NCBI GenBank assembly: GCA_902587565.1 | Contig: CACILT010000003.1 | Location: 95,534-159,533, forward strand | DNA: 64,000 bases | Reading direction: 5' to 3' | From: an uncultured Alphaproteobacteria bacterium | GTDB taxonomy: Bacteria; Pseudomonadota; Alphaproteobacteria; HIMB59; GCA-002718135 | In this document: positions 47,592-58,991 of the stretch, piece by piece | Layout: each line of letters opens with the position of its first letter | Numbering within the stretch: the first letter of the stretch is position 1 | Notes under the pieces: model-generated | Told to the model about the DNA's origin: nothing | The model's database searches: none | The model's input: only the letters and a program-made list of their open reading frames with translations | Made by a program: the position numbers and the translations under genes

Positions 47592-48035
47592 CTAATTTAA
47601 AGTATTGTGTATAATTTTAGCTAAGTCTGAAATTATCAAATTTAAATTAAAGAAGAATTCCCTAATATAGAAATCAATAATAATAAAAGTATTTACACCG
47701 TAGGATCGATAAATCCATATTGCTAAAATTACAACTATAGCTAGAATAATTACTATAGTTGAATTAATAACACTTGGTTTTTCTTGTCTTACAACTGTAC
47801 TTGGTAAATTTCTGACTGGACCTTTTTCTAATTTTTCTTTTTGGTTATTTTTATTTAAATTTTGATCTAATTCTTCTTTTTTTGTAGACGGGACTGATGA
47901 TGTAATGTCAGTATCATCTAATTCTTGAAACCATTGATGATTACAATTTGCGCATTCAACCATTCTACCATTTGGTTTAAGATCTGCAGAATTTACTAAA
48001 TACTTGAATTCACAATTAGAGCAAACAATGAACAT
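47592..48035 (-). CDS. MJ0042-type zinc-ribbon domain protein with C-terminal TM helix
   Basis: 'MFIVCSNCEFKYLVNSADLKPNGRMVECANCNHQWFQ'. Confidence 0.88.
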   Translation of the reverse strand: MFIVCSNCEFKYLVNSADLKPNGRMVECANCNHQWFQELDDTDITSSVPSTKKEELDQNLNKNNQKEKLEKGPVRNLPSTVVRQEKPSVINSTIVIILAIVVILAIWIYRSYGVNTFIIIDFYIREFFFNLNLIISDLAKIIHNTLN

Positions 48036-48085
48036 AAATTATATATAGATCAGTCAGGCTAGTATATAAAACAAAATCATTAAGT

Positions 48086-48793
48086 ATGTTAATTTTAAAA
48101 AGTATAATATTTTATATTTCCTTGGTTATATGGACTGTGTTGATGGGTATTTTATGTTTACCTTTTCTCTTATTACCAAGTTATTTACTTAAATATCCAA
48201 CGAAACTTTGGATACATGTTATTTTTGTTTTTCTTAATCTTATATGTAATATTAAACATAAAATTGAGGGTTTAGAAAATATTCCAAATGAAAGTGTCTT
48301 AATTGCGTCTAAACATCAGTCCGCTTTTGAGACACTTGCACTCTATTACTATTTAAAAGATTGTTTCTTTGTCCATAAAAGAGAGCTTTTCTTTATACCA
48401 ATTTTTGGACAATATTTATTCAAGTCTAATATGGTTGCGATTAATAGAGATGGTGGAACAAAAGCTATGAGAGATATGTTACAAAAAGTTAAATCAAAAT
48501 TATCTTTTGGATCTTCTATTATTATTTTCCCCGAAGGAACAAGAAAGCTGCCTGGAAGTAAACCTGATTATAAGACAGGTTTTATTGGAATTTATAATCA
48601 CACAAAAAGAAAAATCCTTCCTGTAGCTTTAAATTCAGGTTTATGTTGGCCAAAACAATCATGGGTATTAGAAAAAGGATTAATTACTATAAAATTTTTA
48701 CCGACAATTGATGAAGGTTTAGATAAAAAAGTTTTATTAAACGAAGTTCAAAATAGAATAGAAACTGCTTCAAATTTATTATTGGAAAACTAA
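48086..48793 (+). CDS. plsC: 1-acyl-sn-glycerol-3-phosphate acyltransferase
   Basis: 'IASKHQSAFET' (HxxxxD-like region, here HQSAFE), 'IIIFPEGTRKLPG'. Confidence 0.88.
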   Translation: MLILKSIIFYISLVIWTVLMGILCLPFLLLPSYLLKYPTKLWIHVIFVFLNLICNIKHKIEGLENIPNESVLIASKHQSAFETLALYYYLKDCFFVHKRELFFIPIFGQYLFKSNMVAINRDGGTKAMRDMLQKVKSKLSFGSSIIIFPEGTRKLPGSKPDYKTGFIGIYNHTKRKILPVALNSGLCWPKQSWVLEKGLITIKFLPTIDEGLDKKVLLNEVQNRIETASNLLLEN

Positions 48794-49701
48794 TTCTTTT
48801 CTGTGGGATCAAAAGTTCCTGCTTGACCAATCTCTTCAATAATTTTTCTAATTTCTTTTGATTTTATAAATTTTTCTTCCAAATATTTTAAATCATTATT
48901 TCTTATTGCTTTTTGATAAGTAAGTAGATCTTCACTGAAACGACCAAGCATTTCTAAAACGGCTTCTTTATTTTTTTCATAAACATCACGCCACATTACT
49001 GGATCACTACCTGCCAATCTTGTGAAATCTCTAAAACCTGCAGCTGAATATTTAATTACTTCATCTTTCATTTGAGATTCAAGCTCTGTTGCAGTTCCTA
49101 CGACAGAATATGCAATGAGTTGTGGAATATGAGATGTCATAGCTAGTACTCTGTCATGACGTTTAGGTTCCATGATTTCTATATTCATTCCGAATGACTC
49201 CCAAATATCTGAAACTGATCTTGTTATCTCACTCTGAGTTTCTGTTGGGGTCAAAATACAATACCTATTTTCAAACAGCTTTGCGAAACCAAATTCTGGT
49301 CCACTTTTCTCTAATCCAGCAATAGGGTGGGCAGGAACAAATAAAATTTTTTTATTATTAATTGATTCTTTAAAATCTTTTATAACACTTACTTTTGTTG
49401 AACCAACATCTGTTACTAGTGTTGTTTCATTAACATAGCTATTCAATTGCTTAAATATATCCCTATATGAACTCAAAGGCGTACAAATAAAAATAATATC
49501 AAATTGTTGATTATATTTATTTAAATCACTCTCTATTACATCCACAAGATTTAAATTTTTTGAAATATTTATTACCTCACTGTCCTTATCAATAGCAAAA
49601 ATTTTTTTTGATAATTGTTTTTCCTTCAGAGCCCTTGCTATGGATGATCCAATTAATCCCATACCAATAACCAGAGCTGAATCATAAGTTATTTTAGACA
49701 T
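48790..49701 (-). CDS. tyrA: Prephenate/arogenate (cyclohexadienyl) dehydrogenase
   Basis: 'ALVIGMGLIGSSIARALKEK', 'FVPAHPIAGLEKSGPEFG', 'TSHIPQLIAYSVVG', 'SAAGFRDFTRLAGSDPVMWRDV'. Confidence 0.92.
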   Translation of the reverse strand: MSKITYDSALVIGMGLIGSSIARALKEKQLSKKIFAIDKDSEVINISKNLNLVDVIESDLNKYNQQFDIIFICTPLSSYRDIFKQLNSYVNETTLVTDVGSTKVSVIKDFKESINNKKILFVPAHPIAGLEKSGPEFGFAKLFENRYCILTPTETQSEITRSVSDIWESFGMNIEIMEPKRHDRVLAMTSHIPQLIAYSVVGTATELESQMKDEVIKYSAAGFRDFTRLAGSDPVMWRDVYEKNKEAVLEMLGRFSEDLLTYQKAIRNNDLKYLEEKFIKSKEIRKIIEEIGQAGTFDPTEKN

Positions 49702-51043
49702 TAAATTTCTTCAAACTTTCAACTGTCAAATTCATTTCTTCTTTTGTACCAATACTAATTCTCAAAAAATTGGGTAAATTATAACTATTTAAACGCCTTA
49801 TAATAATGCCATCATTCATAAGATGATTACTAATTTTCTCAGCTTCTTCTTCTGAAGTTTCAATTAAAGTAAAATTACCTTCAGTTTGTCTGGTTTTAAT
49901 ATTTAGAAGTTTGAGCTCTTTTTCAAACCAATCTTTAATTTCAGAATTTAATTTAACAGAGTTTTCAATATGTTCTTTATCCTCCAAAGCTTTAATTGCA
50001 AGAGACTGTGAAATAGTTGTCGTATTAAAAGGAGGTTTTATTTTATTAATTATATCAGCTATTTTTTGACTGGTATAACACCAGCCTACTCTTAAAGCTG
50101 CAAGTCCATATGTTTTTGAAAATGTTCTTGTTAAAATAATATTCTCATATTCATCCGTTAAACTAAATCCTTTATCGTAATCGTCTTTTTGCACATATTC
50201 GACATATGCCCCGTCTATAACAACTATAATATTTTTAGAAATATTATTCATTAATTTAACAAGTTGGTCTCTAGACAAATAAGTTCCGGTTGGATTATTA
50301 GGTGATGCAATATAAATTACTTTAGTAGCATCATTTGTTTGATCTATGAGATTTTCAATATTTAAATTGAAATTTACATCTTCCATAATTTTTTTTGGAA
50401 CTGCACCAACTACTTTACTCACAATTGAATACATCTCAAAGCCGTGGTTTGCGTGGAGAATTTCATCGCCATCTTGACAAAATGCCAAAGCTGCAAATAA
50501 TAAAACTTCATCTGATCCAGAGCCAAGAATAATTCTATTACTATCAATAGAAAAATTTTTAGCTATTGCTTCTCTTAATGATGATCCATCAATTTCTGGG
50601 TATCTATGTAAATCATGATTAATATTTTTTGTTTCTAACAATTCAATTGCTTTCGGTGAAGCGCCATAGGGATTTTCATTTGAAGAAAGTTTTATAACTT
50701 TTTTATTGTTATTTAATTTTGCCTTACCACCTTTATAAACATTAATGTTTTCTATAGATCTTTTTGATTGAATATTTTCTTTAGTTAACTTCTGAAGTTT
50801 TTCAGAAGATTGAAAAATTTCTCTCCAAAGTCTAACAATGGTATCTTTTGGATAAGATCCTGTAAATTTAGAGCTTAATCTGTCGAGAATTTTTTGTTCT
50901 CTATCTAGATCAACAACAGAATTATCTTTTTTGTGTTTTCCTATTTCTAAAACAATTTTAGATCGATTAGATAATAAAGATAAAATTTCATCATCAATGT
51001 TATTAATTTTGCTTCTTAAATTGTCTAATTCTTTATTTTTCAT
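49694..51043 (-). CDS. Fusion protein: N-terminal AroQ chorismate mutase + C-terminal histidinol-phosphate-type aminotransferase
   Basis: CM: 'LRSKINNIDDEILSLLSNRSKIVLEIGKHKKDNSVVDLDREQKIL'; HisC: 'LSSNENPYGASPKAIELL', 'IASPNNPTGTYLSRDQL', 'TRTFSKTYGLAALRVGW'. ATG at 51043 preferred over ORF start 51085. Confidence 0.92.
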   Translation of the reverse strand: MKNKELDNLRSKINNIDDEILSLLSNRSKIVLEIGKHKKDNSVVDLDREQKILDRLSSKFTGSYPKDTIVRLWREIFQSSEKLQKLTKENIQSKRSIENINVYKGGKAKLNNNKKVIKLSSNENPYGASPKAIELLETKNINHDLHRYPEIDGSSLREAIAKNFSIDSNRIILGSGSDEVLLFAALAFCQDGDEILHANHGFEMYSIVSKVVGAVPKKIMEDVNFNLNIENLIDQTNDATKVIYIASPNNPTGTYLSRDQLVKLMNNISKNIIVVIDGAYVEYVQKDDYDKGFSLTDEYENIILTRTFSKTYGLAALRVGWCYTSQKIADIINKIKPPFNTTTISQSLAIKALEDKEHIENSVKLNSEIKDWFEKELKLLNIKTRQTEGNFTLIETSEEEAEKISNHLMNDGIIIRRLNSYNLPNFLRISIGTKEEMNLTVESLKKFNV

Positions 51044-51154
51044 AATTTTGGACGTTTCTTTACAAACTATCTTACGATAAATCAAAATAAAGTAGTATTT
51101 AATTTAAAAAATGACGATTTATTGACTTAGAAAGATATATAAATATAAGACCGA

Positions 51155-51205
51155 TTATCACCGATTTGAGACAGCTTGCGGGTGGAGCAATAATCAGCTA
51201 AAGCG
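51155..51205 (+). promoter_or_regulatory. SAM-II (SAM-alpha) riboswitch upstream of metX
   Basis: TCACC-GATTTGA-GACA-GCTTGC-GGGTGG-AGCAATAATCA-GCTAAAG carries GATTTGA, GCTTGC and GCTAAAG blocks in SAM-II order; P1 TCACC(51158-51162)/GGTGG(51181-51185). Confidence 0.85.
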
Positions 51206-51252
51206 TTTACACTCCTCCTTCATTCTTTCAAATAGTGTTAAACTAAAAAGAT

Positions 51253-52401
51253 ATGAAAACAAGATTTACTACTGACACAAAACTTGAAAGCGAAATAGCC
51301 TATTTCGAGAATATTAATTTAAAAATAGAATCAGGAGATATAATAGATAGTTTTAAACTAGCATTCAAAACATATGGCAAATTAAATGCTGATAAAACTA
51401 ATGCTATTCTTGTTTGCCATGCTTTAACTGGAGATCAATATGTTGCTGGGAATAATCCCATTACTGGGAGAGAAGGTTGGTGGTCTAGAATGGTTGGGCC
51501 TAATAAACCAATTGATACAAACAAATTTTTTGTAATTTGCTCAAATGTACTCGGCGGTTGTGCTGGCTCAACGGGTCCTAAAGAGTTACAAAATGGAAGT
51601 AATGTTGCATATGGCGGTAATTTTCCTTCCATAACAATAAAAGATATGGTGAAGGCTCAATCTTTATTGATTGAAAGTTTAAATATAGAGAAGTTATTTT
51701 CTGTCATTGGTGGTTCGATGGGAGCAATGCAAGCACTTCAATGGGCAATCGATTTTCCAGATAAAATTTTGAATATAATACATATTGCAGGCGCATTAAA
51801 ACATTCAGCTCAAAATATTGCATTTCATGAAGTTGGGCGACAGGCAATAATGAGTGATCCTATTTGGAAAAATGGAAAGTATTTTGAAAATAATGAAGTG
51901 CCTGAAAGAGGTCTATCAGTAGCAAGAATGATTGCGCATATTACATATTTATCCGAAAATGCGATGCATAGAAAATTTGGAAGAAAACTTCAATCAAGAG
52001 ATATTATTTCTTTTGGATTTGATGCTGATTTTCAAGTTGAAAGTTATCTGAGATATCAAGGTAAATCATTTGTTGAAAGATTTGATGCAAATTCATATCT
52101 TTATTTAACAAGGGCTATGGATTATTTTGATCATGATGAAACATTTAGAAAAAATATTGAGTTTAGTCATAATCCCAATAACCATTTAAAATATTTAATT
52201 GTCTCATTTACCTCGGATTGGTTATTCCCTACAATAGAAAGTAAAATGATTGTAAATCAATTAAATTCTCTATCAAGAGAAGTAAGCTTTCTAGAAATTG
52301 ATACTGATAAAGGGCATGATAGTTTTTTATTAGAGGAACCGCAGTTAGATGATGTAATAAAAGGTTTCCTAACAAACAACTTTGCGAAGATAGATGAATA
52401 A
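51253..52401 (+). CDS. metX: Homoserine O-acetyltransferase
   Basis: 'LVCHALTGDQYVAG', 'VIGGSMGAMQALQWA', 'SFTSDWLFP', 'DKGHDSFLLE'; followed by metW. Confidence 0.95.
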   Translation: MKTRFTTDTKLESEIAYFENINLKIESGDIIDSFKLAFKTYGKLNADKTNAILVCHALTGDQYVAGNNPITGREGWWSRMVGPNKPIDTNKFFVICSNVLGGCAGSTGPKELQNGSNVAYGGNFPSITIKDMVKAQSLLIESLNIEKLFSVIGGSMGAMQALQWAIDFPDKILNIIHIAGALKHSAQNIAFHEVGRQAIMSDPIWKNGKYFENNEVPERGLSVARMIAHITYLSENAMHRKFGRKLQSRDIISFGFDADFQVESYLRYQGKSFVERFDANSYLYLTRAMDYFDHDETFRKNIEFSHNPNNHLKYLIVSFTSDWLFPTIESKMIVNQLNSLSREVSFLEIDTDKGHDSFLLEEPQLDDVIKGFLTNNFAKIDE

Positions 52402-53077
52402 AATTAATAGCATAAGAAAAGATTGGTCTCTTATTGAAACACTTATCGCAGAAGATAGAAAAATCCTAGATATTGGATGTGGTGATGGCGGTCTTATGGA
52501 ACAATTAGAAAATAATCGTAATGCGATAACTCATGGCATTGAATTAAATAGAGATCTAGCTGCAAATGCTATTGCAAGAGGTTTCAATGTTGTACATGGA
52601 AATGCCGAATTAGATTTGTCTCAATATTCAAATAATAGTTTTGATTATGTAATTTTAAGTCAAACTTTACAAGCAATGATGAAGCCCAAAGATATTCTGT
52701 CTGAATTATTAAGAATAGGATCAAAAGCAATAGTTTCTTTTCCTAACTTTGGACATTGGAAAATAAGATTACAGCTTTTAATATCTGGAAAAATGCCAGT
52801 GACAGAAAGTTTACCTTATACATGGTATGACACACCTAATATTCATTTTTTTACAATTAAGGATTTTTTGAATTTGTGTAATGAAATGAATATTGTGATT
52901 GAAAAAAGTATTGGATTAACATCAAAAGGTAAGCAATTTGATATAAGTGAATCAGTTACTGGAATTAATTTTTTCACTCACGAAGCTATCTTTTTATTAA
53001 GTTATAAAAATTATGAACCAATAAAAATTAAATCATCAAAAAAAGTTTTTGCAAAAAATTCTGTTATTGCAAATTAG
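52394..53077 (+). CDS. metW: Methionine biosynthesis protein MetW
   Basis: 'ILDIGCGDGGLMEQL', 'YVILSQTLQAMMKPKDIL', 'VSFPNFGHWKIRLQLL'. Confidence 0.94.
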   Translation: MNKINSIRKDWSLIETLIAEDRKILDIGCGDGGLMEQLENNRNAITHGIELNRDLAANAIARGFNVVHGNAELDLSQYSNNSFDYVILSQTLQAMMKPKDILSELLRIGSKAIVSFPNFGHWKIRLQLLISGKMPVTESLPYTWYDTPNIHFFTIKDFLNLCNEMNIVIEKSIGLTSKGKQFDISESVTGINFFTHEAIFLLSYKNYEPIKIKSSKKVFAKNSVIAN

Positions 53078-53084
53078 TTATTAG

Positions 53085-53837
53085 ATGAAAGTTGAAATTA
53101 TAAATCAATTAAAAGATAACTACTCTTTTGTTTTATATAATGACACACATAATAGCTGTGTTATAGATCCTGCTGATAGTAATTCTATATTAAATTTTGC
53201 TCTTGAAAACAATTTAACTATAGAAGATATATTTATTACACATCATCATAGAGATCACACATCAGGTGTAAAAGGAATACTTAATGCTTTTCCAGAAGTT
53301 AATATACACTCTCCAAGTGCTCAGATTGAAAATACAAGATTCGTTTTACGTGATGGAGATGAAGTCAACTCCTGCTTAAATACATTTAGAATAATAAAAA
53401 CACCTGGGCATACATTAGATCATATAATTTACTATGATGAAAACAATGGTGTTTTATTTTGTGGTGATACACTATTCAGACTTGGTTGTGGTCGTGTGTT
53501 CGAAGGAACATTAAATGAAATGTTTAACAGTTTAAAAAAAATCAATGAGTTAAGTAAAAATACAATTATTTATTGTGGTCATGAATATACAATGGGCAAT
53601 TTAAATTTTCTTGAGAAAACACTTAAAAAAGAAAGTGCTTATTTGACAGTTAGAAACAAAATTAATGATGATTTAAATAATAAAGGAAAATCCGTACCTT
53701 TTTTATTAGAAGATGAAAAACAATATAACTTATTCCTAAATCAAAATTCAAAATTAGGTACTATAATTAAGAGAGAGCTAGGTTTTACAGACTTTGAATT
53801 ATTTGTTTATTTGCGAAAAGCAAAGGATAGCTTTTAA
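53085..53837 (+). CDS. gloB: Hydroxyacylglutathione hydrolase (glyoxalase II)
   Basis: 'THHHRDHTSG', 'TPGHTLDHI', 'FCGDTLFRLGCGRVFEG', 'YCGHEYT'. Confidence 0.94.
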   Translation: MKVEIINQLKDNYSFVLYNDTHNSCVIDPADSNSILNFALENNLTIEDIFITHHHRDHTSGVKGILNAFPEVNIHSPSAQIENTRFVLRDGDEVNSCLNTFRIIKTPGHTLDHIIYYDENNGVLFCGDTLFRLGCGRVFEGTLNEMFNSLKKINELSKNTIIYCGHEYTMGNLNFLEKTLKKESAYLTVRNKINDDLNNKGKSVPFLLEDEKQYNLFLNQNSKLGTIIKRELGFTDFELFVYLRKAKDSF

Positions 53838-53917
53838 GGTCTTTATTTCCAGTATTTACGCCATATTTTTAATTTGACTATTAGCATAGTTCACTATAAA
53901 CCCCGCCATCAAAAGAT

Positions 53918-54439
53918 ATGTTAGCAATTTTCAAAACTGGTGGAAAGCAATACTCAGTAAGAGCTGGTCAGATACTTAAAGTAGAAAAACTTGAAGGATC
54001 CAAAGGTGATAAAGTGTCTATTACTGATGTATTAGCGATCAGTGATCAAAGCACAAATAGCTTAGGCGAGCCGTTACTAAAAGATGCTTTAATTGAAGCA
54101 AAAATTGTTGATCAAATCAGAGATAAAAAAATAATAGTTTTTAAAAAAAGGAAAAGACAAAATTACAGATTAACACAAGGTCATAGACAATATCTAACTG
54201 TATTAAGAATAGAATCAATTTCTTATGGTGGAAAAAAGTCCACTGCTGAACCTGAAACAAAAAAAGTTAAAAAAACTGAAACTATAGTTACTAAAGAAAA
54301 AATTGAGTCTAAAGAGGTAGAAGTTACAAAAAAGAAGTCAGTTGCAAAAAAATCAGTAAATAAAGCTTCACCTACTAAGAAAAAATCAGTAAAGAAAACT
54401 GTTAAAAAAACTGTTAAAACTAAAAAAGAAGATAAATAA
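53918..54439 (+). CDS. rplU: 50S ribosomal protein L21 with Lys-rich C-terminal extension
   Basis: '[27 protein letters not shown]...[26 protein letters not shown]', then about 65 residues of K/T/V/S-rich tail. Confidence 0.95.
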   Translation: MLAIFKTGGKQYSVRAGQILKVEKLEGSKGDKVSITDVLAISDQSTNSLGEPLLKDALIEAKIVDQIRDKKIIVFKKRKRQNYRLTQGHRQYLTVLRIESISYGGKKSTAEPETKKVKKTETIVTKEKIESKEVEVTKKKSVAKKSVNKASPTKKKSVKKTVKKTVKTKKEDK

Positions 54440-54696
54440 TGGCAACGAAAAAAGCAGGTGGTAGTTCTAGGAATGGAAGAGACTCGGCCGGTCGAAGACT
54501 TGGAGTTAAGAAATTTGGTGGTGAAAACGTAATAGCAGGAAACATTATTATTAGGCAAAGAGGCACAAAGTTTCATCCAGGTGATAATGTTGGCATAGGT
54601 AAAGATCACACAATATTTGCTACAATAAATGGAAAAGTAGCTTTTAAAAAAACAAGAGTAAGAACTTTTGTGTCAGTTGTTCCCACAGAACAATAA
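54439..54696 (+). CDS. rpmA: 50S ribosomal protein L27
   Basis: '[48 protein letters not shown]'. Confidence 0.97.
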   Translation: MATKKAGGSSRNGRDSAGRRLGVKKFGGENVIAGNIIIRQRGTKFHPGDNVGIGKDHTIFATINGKVAFKKTRVRTFVSVVPTEQ

Positions 54697-54710
54697 TCCC
54701 AATTAATTAA

Positions 54711-56804
<2,094 letters not shown>

Positions 56805-56808
<4 letters not shown>

Positions 56809-58058
56809 GTATTGAAAATAATATTATTGAATTAGGCAAAAGAGCAAAATCTGCCTCTCTAAATATGAAAGTCTGTAGCAGTGATCAAAAAAATCTTGCT
56901 TTAACAAAACTCACTAAAAATTTAGATAAAAATAGAAATAAAATTCTTGAAGCAAATAAAATAGATTTAGAAAATGGTGAAAAAAAATCTTTAGCTAAGC
57001 CTTTAATAAATAGACTTACATTAACTGAAAAATCTATTGATGGATTGATTACATCAATTGAAGATATAATCGAAATACCAGATCCAATTGGCATTACATT
57101 AGAAGAATGGGAAAGACCTAATGGTTTACAGTTTCGTAAAATTTCAACACCACTTGGTGTATTAGGTGTGATTTATGAATCCAGACCGAACGTCACTGTT
57201 GATGCGTCTTGTCTTTCCATAAAATCTGGTAATTGTATAATTTTAAGAGGTGGTAGCGATAGTTTTTATTCCTCTAAGGAATTAGTAAATAATATTACAA
57301 ATTCTTTCACGGAAGCTGGCCTACCAGAACATTGTGTCCAAATGATTAATACACCTGAAAGAGAAGCGGTTGATCATTTACTAAGCATGAGAGATTATGT
57401 TGACGTCATTATTCCTAGAGGTGGAAAAGGTTTGATTGAAAAAATTAATTCAGCAAGCAAAATACCCGTTATCAAACATTTAGACGGTATATGTCATGTG
57501 TATGTAGATAAAGATGCTGATTTAAGCATTGCAGAAAAAGTAGTTTTTAATAGTAAAATGAGGCGTCCTGAAATTTGTGGTGCTGCAGAAACACTTTTAA
57601 TTGATGAACAAATTAAAGACGAAGCAATGAAAATATTAAAACCTCTAAAAGAAGTAAACTGTGAAATTCGAGGTGATGAATATATTCAGTCTTTAGATAG
57701 TGATTTTAAAACTGCAAGTGAAGAAGATTGGTCTTTAGAATATTTAGATAAAATTTTATCAGTAAAAATTGTTTCAGGAGTTGATGAAGCAGTTAAACAT
57801 ATAAATGATTATTCTTCTGGTCATACAGAAAGTATAATTACAGAAAGTGAAAAAACCTTTGAAAAATTTTATAATAAAATTGACAGCGCAATAATACTTA
57901 AAAATGCATCTACGCAATTTGCGGATGGCGGTGAATTTGGTTTTGGTGCTGAGATAGGAATCTCAACAGACAAAATACATGTAAGAGGACCAGTGGGAAC
58001 AAAACATTTAACTACATTTAAATATGTAGTTAATGGTAATGGTCAGGAAAGACCTTAA
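56805..58058 (+). CDS. proA: Glutamate-5-semialdehyde dehydrogenase (gamma-glutamyl phosphate reductase)
   Basis: 'PLGVLGVIYESRPNVTVDASCLSIKSGNCIILRGG', 'SSGHTESIITE', 'GGEFGFGAEIGISTDKIHVRGPVG'. Confidence 0.96.
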
Positions 58059-58637
58059 TTGAAAAAGATTGGACTTCTGGGAGGATCTTTTGATCCGCCA
58101 CATCGAGGGCATCTATTTATTTCAAATGAAGCTAAAAAAGTATTACATCTAGATGAAATTTGGTGGCTAGTTACACCTCAGAACCCTTTGAAGATTTCAA
58201 AACCTGCAACATACGAAGAAAGATTACAAAATTGTAAACAAATTACAAAAAATTTTCCTATAAAAATATTAGAAGTAGAAAAAAAAATTAAATCTCAATA
58301 TTCTTATCAAACAATTAAATTTCTTATTCAATATTATAAAAATATTAAATTTTTTTGGTTAATGGGTGCAGACAATTTAGTTAATTTTCACGAATGGGAA
58401 AAATGGCAATCAATTTTTCATATTATCTCTATTGTTATTTTCAGAAGACATGGATATAATACAAATGCTTTGAAAAGTGTTGCAGCAAAAAAATTTATTC
58501 ATCATAAATATATAGCGCAAGACATAGAACATGTTTCAAAAAAAACTCCTGCATGGACTTTGATACAAAATAAAGAAATTAAAATTTCATCATCTGAAAT
58601 TAGAAATCAAAGAAATAAATTAAGAGGCAAATATTAA
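58059..58637 (+). CDS. nadD: Nicotinate-nucleotide adenylyltransferase
   Basis: 'IGLLGGSFDPPHRGHLFIS', 'WWLVTPQNPLK', 'ISSSEIRNQ'; TTG start immediately after the proA stop. Confidence 0.93.
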   Translation: MKKIGLLGGSFDPPHRGHLFISNEAKKVLHLDEIWWLVTPQNPLKISKPATYEERLQNCKQITKNFPIKILEVEKKIKSQYSYQTIKFLIQYYKNIKFFWLMGADNLVNFHEWEKWQSIFHIISIVIFRRHGYNTNALKSVAAKKFIHHKYIAQDIEHVSKKTPAWTLIQNKEIKISSSEIRNQRNKLRGKY

Positions 58638-58650
58638 TAAAATTACTTCA

Positions 58651-58986
58651 TTGACAGAAAATATTGTATCAATACTAAGTGATGCAAAAGCTGAAGATAT
58701 AAAAGTTATTGATTTATCAAACAAATCATCCGTTGCTGATGCCTTTGTGATTGCTACCTGTAGATCAACTAGACATTCAGATGCTACAGCAGACGAAATG
58801 GTAAAAAAATTAAAAAAAGCAGGGATAAAATGTCCGAATCCTGAAGGAAGACCTCAATGTGACTGGATAATTGTTGATGCAGGTGAGATCATTGTTCATT
58901 TGTTTCGACAAGAAATTAGAGAATTATACGCTTTAGAAAAATTATGGGAAGTAAGCTTTGATTCTGCACAAACTAAACTAGCTTAA
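58651..58986 (+). CDS. rsfS: Ribosome silencing factor RsfS
   Basis: 'LSDAKAEDIKVIDLSNKSSVADAFVIATCRSTRH', 'WIIVDAGEIIVHLFRQEIRELYALEKLW'; TTG start. Confidence 0.93.
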   Translation: MTENIVSILSDAKAEDIKVIDLSNKSSVADAFVIATCRSTRHSDATADEMVKKLKKAGIKCPNPEGRPQCDWIIVDAGEIIVHLFRQEIRELYALEKLWEVSFDSAQTKLA

Positions 58987-58991
58987 AATAT

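Noticed and set aside
54223-54609. 128-aa minus-strand ORF opposite rplU/rpmA
   Set aside because: Antisense to two strongly supported ribosomal protein genes; composition mirrors the Lys-rich tail (Phe/Thr/Val-rich). Shadow ORF.
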